DNA of 64,000 nucleotides, taken from assembly GCF_001050345.1 (NCBI RefSeq), contig NZ_LFMW01000013.1, positions 186,001 through 250,000 on the forward strand. Reading direction: 5' to 3'. Below are positions 8,701 through 18,876 of the stretch, in pieces (position 1 is the stretch's first letter; each line of letters opens with the position of its first letter). This DNA comes from Pseudomonas fildesensis (lineage in GTDB: Bacteria; Pseudomonadota; Gammaproteobacteria; Pseudomonadales; Pseudomonadaceae). The notes under the pieces are model-generated. The model had not been told where the DNA came from and ran no database searches. It worked only from the letters and a program-made list of their open reading frames with translations. The translations under genes were made by a program, and so were the position numbers.

Positions 8701-9036
8701 ATGATTAAAGACAGTCCAAATCCGCCGTCGGATTCAACCGCGTTTCACACCGCCGCTCATCAAGAAATTAATCACTACCTGAACCCACCTGAGAAACCGG
8801 AGCCCTTTGCTCAGGAGCAGGGTTTGTTTACCGTACGTGAAGGATTAGACGTCGAGACGCTGCTGGTCAACGCGTCGGAGGATCTTGCGTCGGTTCAAGC
8901 GCTGGCAAGCCATTTGGCTTTTGAGATCGACGGTATTCCCCGCAGCGTGGCTTTGGGAATCTGCCGGATGCCGGAGGGAATTCAACTACTGGTGGATAGC
9001 GTCGTAGCTCAAAATGAGACAGTGAATCAAAGATAA
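8701..9036 (+). CDS. DUF6124-type small Pseudomonas protein
   Basis: A 111-residue soluble protein without signal peptide or membrane segment. Its middle (LFTVREGLDVETLLVNASEDLASVQALASHLAF, residues 42-74) resembles small Pseudomonas proteins grouped as DUF6124/DUF3077, whose function is unknown to me. The start is set by AGGAG seven bases before the ATG. The C4-like structured RNA lies directly upstream, a pairing that seems recurrent in this genus; this is recalled, not checked. The gene and the next reductase gene are framed by 54-bp direct repeats. Confidence 0.75.
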   Translation: MIKDSPNPPSDSTAFHTAAHQEINHYLNPPEKPEPFAQEQGLFTVREGLDVETLLVNASEDLASVQALASHLAFEIDGIPRSVALGICRMPEGIQLLVDSVVAQNETVNQR

Positions 9037-9289
9037 AAATGGCAGATCTGTTCATTGCCAAATAGATTGATCGTTCCCACGTGCGGCAAAGGAATGCCGC
9101 CAGGGACGCTCCGCGCACGGGTAATGTGTTTGACAGAAAGCGGCGTCGGCATCCGCCAGGCAACCCAGGGTGTTTTTTGGCAACGCTCGGTTATTACACG
9201 CAGACATTAAACTAACATTGGCGCTCCTGCTCGGCGTCACACGCTGAACGTCGTCATGTCCAATCGCACAAAAAAGGAATTCAGCCCCC
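9037..9289. other. Intergenic region with degenerate TTCCCACG-type repeat
   Basis: No gene seen. 9066-9115 resembles a decayed copy of the GTTCCCACGC...GGGACGCTCCGCG element that is intact at 9926-9974. The remainder should hold the promoter of the reductase gene. Confidence 0.4.
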
Positions 9290-9832
9290 ATGGATATCAA
9301 ATGCTCTGTCTTTATCGCAGCAAGCATCGACGGCTTTATCGCCAGACCCGATGGCGATATCGAGTGGCTTCACCAGCCGGAATATGAATGCGTAGCGTTG
9401 AACGGCATGACTTATGAGAGCTTTATCGCCACGGTTGATGCGCTGGTGATGGGCCGAAAAACTCTGGAAAAAATCTTGTCCTTTCCGGAGTGGCCTTACG
9501 AGGACACGCCGGTCATAGCACTCTCACACCAGTCGCTGGAGATACCAGCGCACTTGGAGGATAAGGTCGAGGTGCTGGCAGCAGACGTGACCACTCTCGT
9601 AGCGCGGTTAGCCGAGCGCGGCATGAAGCATCTCTATATCGACGGCGGCCAAACGATCCAGGCGTTTCTTGAAGCAGGCCTGATCAGTGAGCTGATCATC
9701 ACCCGCATCCCGGTTCTGCTGGGACAGGGCATTCCGCTGTTCAGCCAGGTTGGCAGTCAGCATGAGCTTCGCCATGTCAGTACGTACGTGTCGGACAATG
9801 GGTTTGTTCAGAGTAGGTATGAGGTTGGTTAA
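9290..9832 (+). CDS. Dihydrofolate reductase / RibD C-terminal-like reductase
   Basis: A 180-residue soluble protein of the RibD_C/DHFR-like fold, NADPH-dependent reductases acting on pteridine- or pyrimidine-like substrates. Family marks: an N-terminal SVFIAASIDGFIARPDGDIEWL, the ALVMGRKTLEKIL segment (residues 51-63), LYIDGGQTIQAFLEAGLISEL (about 116-136) and IPVLLGQGIPLF. AGGA eight to ten bases upstream supports the ATG. The stop codon lies inside the second copy of the 54-bp repeat, so the repeat includes the last codons of this gene. The substrate is unknown; many members are orphan enzymes unrelated to folate synthesis. Confidence 0.87.
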   Translation: MDIKCSVFIAASIDGFIARPDGDIEWLHQPEYECVALNGMTYESFIATVDALVMGRKTLEKILSFPEWPYEDTPVIALSHQSLEIPAHLEDKVEVLAADVTTLVARLAERGMKHLYIDGGQTIQAFLEAGLISELIITRIPVLLGQGIPLFSQVGSQHELRHVSTYVSDNGFVQSRYEVG

Positions 9833-9880
9833 ACTCTAGACGCACAGCGTCCACCTCAAGATGGCGGGCGCCTTTTTATG
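9827..9880 (+). repeat. 54-bp direct repeat, copy 2
   Basis: It differs from 8504-8557 at only three positions. It begins with the last codon and stop of the reductase gene (GGT TAA) and ends in a T-run at 9873-9877. Confidence 0.85.
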
Positions 9881-9898
9881 GTGCGCCAGGCATGGCGC

Positions 9899-9924
9899 GT
9901 TGCGCGCAAGCGCAACCAGTTTTT
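9899..9924 (+). terminator. Possible Rho-independent terminator
   Basis: GTTGCGC and GCGCAAC form a perfect 7-bp stem with a GCAA loop, followed three bases later by five T residues. It lies downstream of the reductase gene. Confidence 0.5.
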
Positions 9925-9925
9925 A

Positions 9926-10025
9926 TCGTTCCCACGCTCTGCGTGGGAATGCCGACTGGGACGCTCCGCGTCCCGCCAGACGCCCCATGGTTCAGGTCCT
10001 GCGCACTTGTGACGTTGAGCGTCAC
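9926..10025. repeat. Mosaic of short palindromes (TTCCCACGC element)
   Basis: Three consecutive perfect hairpins: TTCCCACGC/GCGTGGGAA (9929-9949), GGGACGC/GCGTCCC (9958-9974) and GTGACG/CGTCAC (10009-10025). The same three hairpin types occur in reverse order and orientation at 23098-23210. Confidence 0.65.
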
Positions 10026-10033
10026 GGGATGCA

Positions 10034-10060
10034 AAACGCCCCGAACCAGTCGGGGCGTTT
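10034..10060. terminator. Bidirectional terminator downstream of cysS
   Basis: AAACGCCCCG (10034-10043) and CGGGGCGTTT (10051-10060) form a perfect 10-bp stem with a 7-nt loop. It is T-rich on both strands, 20 bases past the cysS stop. Confidence 0.9.
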
Positions 10061-10079
10061 TTCGTTCAGCGTTTACCAA

Positions 10080-11468
<1,389 letters not shown>

Positions 11469-11512
11469 GACATTTCCTTCTCTCTAGGCAAAGCCGGTCA
11501 GGCCTGCCTTAA

Positions 11513-13213
11513 TCACTGGCCCCACGAATCACGCAAGGTCACGGTACGGTTGAATACCGGCTGACCTGGTTTCGAGTCCTTGATATCCGCGCAGAAGTAA
11601 CCTTCGCGCTCGAACTGGAAACGGTCTTCCGGCTGTGCGTTGCCAAGCGATGGCTCGGCACGACAACCAGTGAGTACTTGCAGGGAGTCAGGGTTGATGT
11701 TGTCGAGGAAACTCGCGCTGTCTTCGGCCTTCTCAGGGTTGGCCGAACGGAACAGGCGATCGTACAGACGCACTTCGCACTCGATGCTGGCGGCGGCCGG
11801 CACCCAGTGGATCACACCCTTGACCTTGCGGCCTTCAGGGTTCTTGCCCAGGGTTTCCTGGTCGTAGGAGCAACGCAGTTCGACGATGTTGCCATCGGCG
11901 TCCTTGATCGCTTCGTCGGCACGGATCACGTAACTGCCGCGCAGGCGCACTTCGCCGTTGGGTTCCAGGCGCTTGTAACCTTTTGGCGGCTCTTCCATGA
12001 AGTCGTCACGGTCGATGTAGATTTCACGGGCAAACGGCAATGCACGCACGCCCATGCCTTCGTTCTGCGGATGACGCGGCAGTTCGAGATGGTCGACCTT
12101 GTCTTCCGGGTAGTTGGTGATCACGACTTTCAACGGACGCAGCACGCACATGGCGCGCGGAGCGTTCTGATCCAGGTCCTGGCGGATGCTGAATTCGAGC
12201 ATGCCGAAGTCGACCACACCGTCGGAACGGTTGGTGCCGACCATGTCGCAGAAGTTGCGGATCGACGCAGGGGTGTAGCCACGGCGACGGAAGCCCGACA
12301 GCGTCGACATGCGCGGGTCATCCCAGCCATGCACGTGTTTTTCATCGACCAGTTGCTTGAGCTTGCGCTTGCTGGTGATGGTGTAGTTCAGGTTCAGGCG
12401 GCTGAATTCGTACTGACGCGGGTGCGCCGGTACCGGCAGGCTGTCGAGGAACCATTCGTACAGCGGACGGTGGCTTTCGAACTCCAGGGTGCAGATGGAG
12501 TGCGTGATGCCTTCGATGGCGTCCGACTGCCCGTGGGTGAAGTCGTAGTTCGGGTAGATGCACCACTTGTCACCGGTCTGGTGGTGGTGGGCATGACGGA
12601 TGCGGTACATGATCGGGTCGCGCAGGTTCATGTTCGGCGAGGCCATGTCGATCCTGGCACGCAGCACGCGCTCACCGTCCTTGAACTCACCGGCTTTCAT
12701 GCGGGCGAACCAGTCGAGGTTTTCTTCAACCGAACGGTCACGGAACGGGCTGTTCTTGCCCGGCTCGGTCAGCGTGCCACGGTACTCCTTGGCTTGTTCC
12801 GGGCTCAGGTCGTCGACGTAGGCCTTGCCGGCCTTGATCAGCTCGACGGCCCAGTCGAACAACTGGTCGAAATACTTCGAGGCGTAGCGCACTTCACCGG
12901 ACCATTCGAAGCCCAGCCACTTGATGTCGCTTTCGATAGCGTCGATGTATTCCTGGTCTTCCTTGGCCGGGTTGGTGTCGTCGAAACGCAGGTGCGTGAC
13001 GCCACCAAACTCCTGGGCCAGGCCGAAGTTCACACAGATCGCCTTGGCGTGACCGATGTGCAGGTAACCGTTGGGCTCTGGCGGGAAGCGGGTGACGATC
13101 TGCGTGTGCTTGCCCGAATCCAGGTCCGCCTGGATGATCGGGCGCAGGAAATTGACCGGGACGGCAGGTCCGGCCTTGGAATTCGAGGTAGGGTCGACAG
13201 TGGGCTTGCTCAT
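11513..13213 (-). CDS. glnS: Glutaminyl-tRNA synthetase
   Basis: A 566-residue class I synthetase charging tRNA-Gln. Typical sequence: RFPPEPNGYLHIGHAKAICV (HIGH motif near residue 53), the DTNPAKEDQEYIDAI stretch, and the KMSKS variant ITSKRKLKQLV. The C-terminal half carries the two anticodon-binding beta barrels. The open frame continues upstream, but the ATG at 13213 (MSKPTVDPTS) is preceded by AAGGA and fits the family start. glnS and cysS form an adjacent pair, and ppiB starts divergently about 250 bp away. Confidence 0.97.
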   Translation of the reverse strand: MSKPTVDPTSNSKAGPAVPVNFLRPIIQADLDSGKHTQIVTRFPPEPNGYLHIGHAKAICVNFGLAQEFGGVTHLRFDDTNPAKEDQEYIDAIESDIKWLGFEWSGEVRYASKYFDQLFDWAVELIKAGKAYVDDLSPEQAKEYRGTLTEPGKNSPFRDRSVEENLDWFARMKAGEFKDGERVLRARIDMASPNMNLRDPIMYRIRHAHHHQTGDKWCIYPNYDFTHGQSDAIEGITHSICTLEFESHRPLYEWFLDSLPVPAHPRQYEFSRLNLNYTITSKRKLKQLVDEKHVHGWDDPRMSTLSGFRRRGYTPASIRNFCDMVGTNRSDGVVDFGMLEFSIRQDLDQNAPRAMCVLRPLKVVITNYPEDKVDHLELPRHPQNEGMGVRALPFAREIYIDRDDFMEEPPKGYKRLEPNGEVRLRGSYVIRADEAIKDADGNIVELRCSYDQETLGKNPEGRKVKGVIHWVPAAASIECEVRLYDRLFRSANPEKAEDSASFLDNINPDSLQVLTGCRAEPSLGNAQPEDRFQFEREGYFCADIKDSKPGQPVFNRTVTLRDSWGQ

Positions 13214-13462
13214 AGGATCCTTGAACAGACGAGTACGTGGCCGGGTCAGGCCAGATAAAACAAAGGGCTTATCATAGCCGAAGCTGTCAACCGCCTGACA
13301 GAGCACGGCCAAAAACTGCTGCTTTAATTGCCCCGGCGGTAAAAAACCACCTCGAAATTCCTGCCGAGCACGCTAAACTGCGCGCCTTGGCCGCTGTTTT
13401 AGCCAATTCGGTAAGGCGCCCAGGCGTCCAAACCCACGAATTCCCTGAAAAGAGTAGTGAAC

Positions 13463-13966
13463 ATGACTCAAGTCAAACTGACCACCAACCACGGTGACAT
13501 CGTCATCGAGCTGAACGCCGAGAAAGCGCCGATCACCGTCGCCAACTTCATCGAATACGTTAAAGCCGGCCACTACGAAAACACCGTTTTCCACCGTGTC
13601 ATCGGCAACTTCATGGTCCAGGGCGGCGGTTTCGAGCCTGGCATGAAAGAAAAGAAAGACAAGCGTCCAAGCATCCAGAACGAAGCGGACAACGGCCTTT
13701 CCAACGACAAGTACACCGTCGCCATGGCCCGTACCATGGAGCCGCATTCGGCCTCCGCGCAGTTCTTCATCAACGTGGCCGACAACGCCTTCCTGAACCA
13801 CACCGGCAAGAACACCCAGGGCTGGGGCTACGCGGTGTTCGGTAAAGTCACCGCAGGCACTGACGTTGTCGACAAGATCAAAGGTGTTTCCACCACCAGC
13901 AAAGCCGGCCACCAGGACGTGCCAGCAGAAGACGTGATCGTCGAGAAAGCCGAGATCGTTGAGTGA
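13463..13966 (+). CDS. ppiB: Peptidyl-prolyl cis-trans isomerase B (cyclophilin)
   Basis: A 167-residue cytoplasmic cyclophilin without signal peptide. Active-site stretches: FHRVIGNFMVQGG (about residues 46-58), MARTMEPHSASAQFFINVADNAFLNH (about 91-116) and GWGYAVFGKV. It catalyses proline isomerisation in protein folding. An in-frame GTG lies two codons upstream, but the ATG at 13463 is the likelier start. It overlaps the lpxH start by four bases (GTGA), so the two are translationally coupled. Confidence 0.96.
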   Translation: MTQVKLTTNHGDIVIELNAEKAPITVANFIEYVKAGHYENTVFHRVIGNFMVQGGGFEPGMKEKKDKRPSIQNEADNGLSNDKYTVAMARTMEPHSASAQFFINVADNAFLNHTGKNTQGWGYAVFGKVTAGTDVVDKIKGVSTTSKAGHQDVPAEDVIVEKAEIVE

Positions 13967-14712
13967 TATTGCTGATTTCAGATTTGCATCTGGAAGAGGA
14001 GCGCCCGGACATTACCCGGGCGTTTCTGGATTTACTCCACGGCCGCGCCCGTGGCGCCCAGGCGTTGTACATTCTGGGGGACTTCTTTGAAGCCTGGATT
14101 GGCGACGATGGGATGACGCCCTTCCAGCGTTCAATTGGCGAGGCTCTGCGCGAGCTGAGCGACAGCGGCACCCCGATTTTTATCATGCACGGCAATCGCG
14201 ATTTCCTCATCGGCAAGGCGTTCTGCAAAGCCGCAGGCGCTACCTTGCTCAAGGACCCGAGTGTCGTGCAGTTTTATGGCGAGCCCGTGCTGTTGATGCA
14301 CGGCGACAGCCTGTGTACCCGCGACATCGGCTATATGAAGCTGCGGCGTATCCTGCGTAACCCGGTTGTGCTGTTTATCCTGCGTCACTTGCCGTTGCGC
14401 ACCCGCCACTCGCTGGCGCGCAAGCTGCGCAGCGAGAGCCGTGCGCAGACGCGCATGAAGGCCAACGACATTGTGGACGTCACACCCGAAGAAGTGCCGC
14501 GCGTGATGCAGCACTTCGGCGTGCGCACCCTGGTGCACGGCCATACGCACCGCCCGGCCATCCACAAGCTGCAGAGTGGCGATCAAGCCGCCAAGCGCAT
14601 TGTGCTGGGGGATTGGGACAAGCAGGGTTGGGCGTTGCAGGTGGATGAGCAAGGGTTTCAGCTGGCGGCGTTTGACTTCGTCAACCCGCAGTTGGCGTTG
14701 CCTGGCGCCTGA
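13963..14712 (+). CDS. lpxH: UDP-2,3-diacylglucosamine diphosphatase
   Basis: A 249-residue calcineurin-like metallophosphoesterase that hydrolyses UDP-2,3-diacylglucosamine to lipid X in lipid A synthesis, at the inner membrane surface. Metal-binding residues are all visible: D7 and H9 (SDLHL), D40 (GDFFEAW), N78 (HGNRD), H113 (MHGD), and H192/H194 (VHGHTH). The start is GTG, overlapping the ppiB stop. The last 17 codons before the end are repeated, in diverged form and in the same register, at 23008-23058 beyond the fimbrial cluster. Confidence 0.96.
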   Translation: MILLISDLHLEEERPDITRAFLDLLHGRARGAQALYILGDFFEAWIGDDGMTPFQRSIGEALRELSDSGTPIFIMHGNRDFLIGKAFCKAAGATLLKDPSVVQFYGEPVLLMHGDSLCTRDIGYMKLRRILRNPVVLFILRHLPLRTRHSLARKLRSESRAQTRMKANDIVDVTPEEVPRVMQHFGVRTLVHGHTHRPAIHKLQSGDQAAKRIVLGDWDKQGWALQVDEQGFQLAAFDFVNPQLALPGA

Positions 14713-14814
14713 CCTCCCCTTTCAATAGCGCCACGGAGCATCATCGGGCCAGGCCCCTTCGCAGTATGGGAAGAGGTCGCCCGAGGTGGCGGTGGCCTTA
14801 GCCTTGTGCGTGCG

Positions 14815-15774
14815 TCATGGCACGCCCATCACGAGCACACCACTCCCGGTTATGGGCCCCGGGATAGGTAGGGAGCCAGCTCGCCGAACCAGAGAAAACG
14901 TCACATCGTCGCCCCCTACGCTGTTGGTAATGCGGGTCAGGAATGAACCGTTTACTCGAACTGCAGCCCCTGCACGCACCATGGCCGTACCCACGTCCGG
15001 GTTGCTCATTGTCAGCAGGTTCGTGTTGAACGAGGAAGGCGTGCCTTTGTAAGTAATGGTTATCGGCGTATTAATGCCGCCATCCGGGCATGAGTAGGTG
15101 AGTCGGCGGGGTTGGCTGACCGTCGATGTCAGCGGGTCGGTGCCTATTGCTCTCTGGTGTACGTTGCCGAAGTTTATCTCGATCGGGTTGTTATTGTTGA
15201 TCGTGCAGGCTGATGGGGAGATGCTGAAGTTGTTGGCGGCGGTGTACGTGAGCGTGAGGTTCGCCGCACCAGAATCGTAATTATTTGTCTGGTCGAGTCG
15301 TAACACGCCCAGGGTATCCCCGATTCGAACATCGATAGGGTTCGTCGGATTGTTGCGGATTAAAATATAGGGTGTGACATCGACGGGAACCGCTGAGGCG
15401 TTATTGGGCATGGTCGAGATCCGAATACCATTCGGGACAGGGGTGTCTCGGTAGGTCCCGTGTATTCGTAAGCCGGTGCCTTGGTTGACGAATTTTGGGC
15501 CAGGGGTCCAGGCCGGGCCGACCCTCGTCCCGGTTGCCCAGTAGTCCGTCCACCAAGCCGGGGTATTGGGGTAGGGGGTGAACCGGCACTGTATGTTCGC
15601 CCCTTCGAGGATGATACGGGTACTGTCCGCGCCCACCCGCACGGTTACGGGGACTTGCAGGTTGGGTGTCCCGCCGACCCACGGTCCACCGTTTACACGG
15701 CAATCAGCTGCTCTCGCGGTCGTAGTAACACCCGCCAGGACAAGCAGCATACCGGCTATAGATAGTCGTTTCAT
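14815..15774 (-). CDS. Fimbrial tip adhesin-like protein
   Basis: A 319-residue secreted protein with a clear signal peptide (MKRLSIAGMLLVLAGVTTTARAA, cleavage after residue 22-23). The N-terminal 170 residues look like a receptor-binding domain; the C-terminal part from about residue 180 (SPSACTINNNNPIEINFG...) resembles a pilin domain with the usual cysteine pair and would insert into the fibre by donor-strand complementation. It is the longest subunit and the last gene of the cluster, the usual place of the tip adhesin. The end (GVLVMGVP) is a slightly unusual form of the terminal beta strand. Ligand unknown. Confidence 0.75.
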   Translation of the reverse strand: MKRLSIAGMLLVLAGVTTTARAADCRVNGGPWVGGTPNLQVPVTVRVGADSTRIILEGANIQCRFTPYPNTPAWWTDYWATGTRVGPAWTPGPKFVNQGTGLRIHGTYRDTPVPNGIRISTMPNNASAVPVDVTPYILIRNNPTNPIDVRIGDTLGVLRLDQTNNYDSGAANLTLTYTAANNFSISPSACTINNNNPIEINFGNVHQRAIGTDPLTSTVSQPRRLTYSCPDGGINTPITITYKGTPSSFNTNLLTMSNPDVGTAMVRAGAAVRVNGSFLTRITNSVGGDDVTFSLVRRAGSLPIPGPITGSGVLVMGVP

Positions 15775-15903
15775 TTTGATCTCTCGTTACTCCTCTACCC
15801 AGACACTGCCCAGCGAACATTCAGTCCGTGCTTTAAAGCCGTCTAGAAGAGACTTGAGGTTTGTATGGGGCTGTTTTCAGCCCATGAGTTACGGTTCACA
15901 GCG

Positions 15904-16452
15904 CTACGGATAGTCCAGCGTAAACGTAGAAGTCACCCTGTAAGCACCATGCCCAATGGTTTGATCGCGGATCGCATTCGGCTCACCCTGCACGTAGGCT
16001 TGGAGCTCAATCACGTTGTTGCCGTTAGTCAAAACCTGTTCGTCGCTAACGCTGTTCACGGGCAGTGGCTTATTACTCAGCGTCTCTAAACCGAGCCCAA
16101 TACCAGAGGCACCACTTCCACCATCGAGCGCGAACAATCCCGGTAGCGCCCTGTTTTCTGCGCCACCGAAGGTGATGGTGACCGTGTTGCCAATCGTGGT
16201 GTCACACGCATCCAGGTGCAGCTTGAAACCCTTTCCCACTGAACGCGTGTTGATATAAAGGTGCTTGCTGGTTATGTCCCAGAGCTCCAGCGTGATTGCC
16301 TCGTCGCCAGGCCGGATAGTGCAGGCCTGTTCAACCAGATTGCCCTTGAAACGCAGGTTGTCCACCGCATGCCCCAGCGGGATCAGGCCGAAAGTCAGCA
16401 GTAACGTCAGCCAGGCACATGACCAGCCCTTATGCACAATTTCATGTCGCAT
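15904..16452 (-). CDS. Fimbrial subunit (type 1 pilin-like)
   Basis: A 182-residue exported protein. A positively charged start and hydrophobic core end at LIPLGHAVDN (signal peptide of about 29 residues). The mature part begins LRFKGNLVEQACTIRPGD, the pilin pattern in which the first cysteine pairs with one further on (HLDACDTTIG), and it ends with alternating residues (YRVTSTFTLDYP) typical of the last beta strand. It is part of the minus-strand fimbrial operon, eleven bases after the preceding pilin gene. Confidence 0.83.
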   Translation of the reverse strand: MRHEIVHKGWSCAWLTLLLTFGLIPLGHAVDNLRFKGNLVEQACTIRPGDEAITLELWDITSKHLYINTRSVGKGFKLHLDACDTTIGNTVTITFGGAENRALPGLFALDGGSGASGIGLGLETLSNKPLPVNSVSDEQVLTNGNNVIELQAYVQGEPNAIRDQTIGHGAYRVTSTFTLDYP

Positions 16453-16463
16453 CGACTCAGCTC

Positions 16464-16943
16464 CTACTCGTATTCGGCCAACAGTGTGGCCACCGCTGTA
16501 AACCTTGAGGGGGCCAGCACCGCACCTGGCCGTTTGACGGGTACCACTTCCAGTGTCGGCGGTGACGACAGGGTGATGTCCAGTGGCGTATTGAGTCGAA
16601 ACGGCAGGCTATTTTGAAAAAGCCGAATGCCCAGTTCAGGCACACTGGTCTGCACCGCTGAAGGGTCAAAGGTCGTTGCGGTACCGTTCACGCTCAACTT
16701 CAGCAGCCACGGCAGCGTGGCGGCACTGCATCGAATGGTGTAGCCGACCCCTTTGCGATATTGCACCCCGTCGACCCGCTTTACCCCGACATCCCCGAAA
16801 TCGACTTCGATCGTTTTTCCAGCATCAATCGTGCAGGGCGGAGGTTCGTTAAGCGTTCCGCTGAACGTCAGGTTGGCCGACGCACCGCTGCAAAGGCCGA
16901 GGGAACACAAGGCGAGTAACGCTCGCTGCGGCCAACTTTTCAT
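16464..16943 (-). CDS. Fimbrial subunit
   Basis: 159 residues from the ATG at 16943, which has AAGGAA seven bases upstream; the frame is open to 16973 but that start has no support. Signal peptide MKSWPQRALLALCSLGLCSGASA. The mature part starts NLTFSGTLNEPPPCTIDAGKTIEVDFGDVG and ends FTAVATLLAEYE, both diagnostic of chaperone-usher pilins. It is closely related in layout to the next gene (16970-17467), suggesting tandem duplication. Confidence 0.85.
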   Translation of the reverse strand: MKSWPQRALLALCSLGLCSGASANLTFSGTLNEPPPCTIDAGKTIEVDFGDVGVKRVDGVQYRKGVGYTIRCSAATLPWLLKLSVNGTATTFDPSAVQTSVPELGIRLFQNSLPFRLNTPLDITLSSPPTLEVVPVKRPGAVLAPSRFTAVATLLAEYE

Positions 16944-16969
16944 TGATCGTTCCTTTCTATTAGCGCGCG

Positions 16970-17467
16970 TCATTGGTACTCGACCACGAGGGTGGCGGCG
17001 GCATTAAATGCCCCACCGGTCAGCGTGCTGCCCACACGTTTAACGGGCACCGCCTGCACGGTTGGAAAGCTTGGATGGGTAAACCTCACGGCTGTATTCA
17101 GAGGCCAGTCAGCCCCATTGACGAACAGCTTGACCCCAAGGTCGGTCTTGCCGGTCAAGAGCACGTTGCTGTCGAACGCAGCCGCTGTGCCCTTGAGTTC
17201 CAGCGTCATCGCATTGTTGAAGACCGGAGGATCACACCTGACGGTATAAGGCACCTCCCGACGATAACTGACGCCATCCACCCGTGACGTCAGCAGGTCG
17301 TTGCCAAATGGCACATTCAACGTACTCCCGCTGTTAATCACACACGGTGGAGGCGCGATGATGACCGCGCGGATAGTCAAATTGGTATCGGCCTGCACCG
17401 GTTGGCTGACCGCCCACAGCAGGCACGCAGCGGTAAAAATGGCACGCGAGCCGGTTAACCTAGCCAT
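16970..17467 (-). CDS. Fimbrial subunit
   Basis: 165 residues from the ATG at 17467 (MARLTGSRAIF), chosen because a GAGGG motif lies between it and the upstream in-frame ATG at 17485. Signal peptide up to QPVQA. The mature protein starts DTNLTIRAVIIAPPPCVINSGSTLNVPFGN and ends FNAAATLVVEYQ. It shares the PPPC(V/T)I..G motif, RVDGV(S/Q)YR(R/K)..(P/G)YT(V/I)RC, and VPVKR.G with the neighbouring subunit at 16464-16943, so the two look like paralogues from a duplication. Confidence 0.85.
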   Translation of the reverse strand: MARLTGSRAIFTAACLLWAVSQPVQADTNLTIRAVIIAPPPCVINSGSTLNVPFGNDLLTSRVDGVSYRREVPYTVRCDPPVFNNAMTLELKGTAAAFDSNVLLTGKTDLGVKLFVNGADWPLNTAVRFTHPSFPTVQAVPVKRVGSTLTGGAFNAAATLVVEYQ

Positions 17468-17477
17468 TACTCTGCCC

Positions 17478-18059
17478 TCACTCATAATTGAGCCTGAAAT
17501 CCACCACGGCCCGAAATGCCCCGCTGGTCAAAGGCGCGGAGGTACGTGTGGGCTGAACGTTCCAGGTTTGCGTGCTGCCGCCCAAGGGCAAAAACAAAGG
17601 CTCGCCCCTTGAGCCCAGCTGTACATCCCGACCCAAGGCATCGGTCAAGCGCAGGCCCATCCCGGTGATGCCTTGCACTTTGACCAGCCGCGGGTCATCG
17701 GCATCGGCGGGCGCCATGAACGCTACCGACAGCACGGGTTGAAAAGCACTCCATGTCAGGTTCCCCGTACGTTCACTCGTGATGCTGCCTGCGGTGCGCC
17801 GGCAATCATTAAAACGCAGTTGAAATGCAACAGAGGTCGCCTGATCGCCAGGCCGTTGCAACTGGCCGGCGGATATGGCGCCCAGGTCAATCGTTTGATG
17901 AAGTGAACTCATCTCCAGACTGCAAGGGGTTTCGTGCATGGACCCGCTGATATTGAGCATCCCCACCATGCCCTCGACATCTTCTTCATCCGCAGCGTGC
18001 GCCCGCGCCATCAAGGCCAGTAACAAGCAGCCCAAGACCTTCGCTTTGTGCAACTTCAT
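17478..18059 (-). CDS. Fimbrial subunit
   Basis: 193 residues from the ATG at 18059, preceded by GGAGAA. Signal peptide MKLHKAKVLGCLLLALMARAHA. Mature region with MHETPCSLEMSSLHQTIDLGAI, the cysteine/hydrophobic pattern near the start of pilins, and a final strand GAFRAVVDFRLNYE. It overlaps nothing but lies within 25 bases of both neighbours. It is similar to the minor subunit at 21470-22030 (both have a long FQLR(F/L).(D/N)C segment). Confidence 0.82.
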   Translation of the reverse strand: MKLHKAKVLGCLLLALMARAHAADEEDVEGMVGMLNISGSMHETPCSLEMSSLHQTIDLGAISAGQLQRPGDQATSVAFQLRFNDCRRTAGSITSERTGNLTWSAFQPVLSVAFMAPADADDPRLVKVQGITGMGLRLTDALGRDVQLGSRGEPLFLPLGGSTQTWNVQPTRTSAPLTSGAFRAVVDFRLNYE

Positions 18060-18080
18060 GACGTTCTCCGGCAACAGACA

Positions 18081-18842
18081 CTACTCATTAGGCGGCGATG
18101 CCTGGGAATCCACTTTGCAAGTGTCGCCACTGCAGGTGAAGGCCAGGAGCGGACGCCCGCCGTAATCATTCACGTAGGCCAAATAGGGCGTTGCCCCGAG
18201 TGCCTTGGCCGTTGGCCCCAAGGTCAGCGTGCCTTTAGGCGCGACCATCAGAGGCTCGAAGCCCGCCACGGTTTTGCCGTCCTTTGTGCTGCGCGCGTCC
18301 ACCAGGGTGACGTAGTAAGGCGTAGGGTTGTTCACCCGATAACGGTCGCCTTCGCGGGTAAGGGTCAACTTTTCCTGCCAGGGGTTGGAAAAGTCTTGCT
18401 GACTTGGCGTAATGGCTTGCGGTCGGTAGAACAATTTAATCCGGGTCTGCAGCGCGATTTGCAGGGTGTTGGCCTTATCGGTGCGCGGCGGAATTTCCCT
18501 CAAGTTGAAGTAGAAGACCGTCTCTCGGTCCTGCGGCAACAACTTGGCCGCCGGCAATGCCTGAACTTTCACCTGACTTTGCTTACCCGGTTCCAACCGT
18601 TGCACCGGCGGTAGCACGATCAAGGGCGTGGTTATTTTTTTGCCCTCTTCATCCTCAATCCAGCCTTGAGCCAAGTACGGTAACTGGGTGTTGTTATTGG
18701 TGATGTTCACGCTAGTGGCGTCTTTGCTTCCATCAAAAATCACTCGAGTACGATCCAGGCCGACAGCGGCGTAAGCGCTGTGGCTCAAACCCAGCGCGAG
18801 CAGCGCGAAGGCTTGGAGTGTGAGGCGTGTATTGAGCATCAT
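18081..18842 (-). CDS. Periplasmic fimbrial chaperone (PapD-like)
   Basis: 253 residues with signal peptide (cleavage around LSHSAYA). The mature part begins VGLDRTRVIFDGSKDATSVNITNNN, the donor-strand region of PapD-type chaperones, with LPYLAQGWIEDEEGKK and VLPPVQRLEPGKQSQVKVQ as the rest of domain 1. Domain 2 contains RIKLFYRPQAI and ends with a probable disulfide pair (FTCSGDTCKV). It holds pilin subunits in the periplasm and hands them to the usher, whose gene lies next to it. Confidence 0.93.
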   Translation of the reverse strand: MMLNTRLTLQAFALLALGLSHSAYAAVGLDRTRVIFDGSKDATSVNITNNNTQLPYLAQGWIEDEEGKKITTPLIVLPPVQRLEPGKQSQVKVQALPAAKLLPQDRETVFYFNLREIPPRTDKANTLQIALQTRIKLFYRPQAITPSQQDFSNPWQEKLTLTREGDRYRVNNPTPYYVTLVDARSTKDGKTVAGFEPLMVAPKGTLTLGPTAKALGATPYLAYVNDYGGRPLLAFTCSGDTCKVDSQASPPNE

Positions 18843-18876
18843 GAGGCTATGTTCTCCATATCGTTACGCGTTCCGG

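Noticed and set aside
11678..13258. 526-codon plus-strand frame opposite glnS
   Set aside because: Shadow of glnS, which has all synthetase motifs on the other strand.
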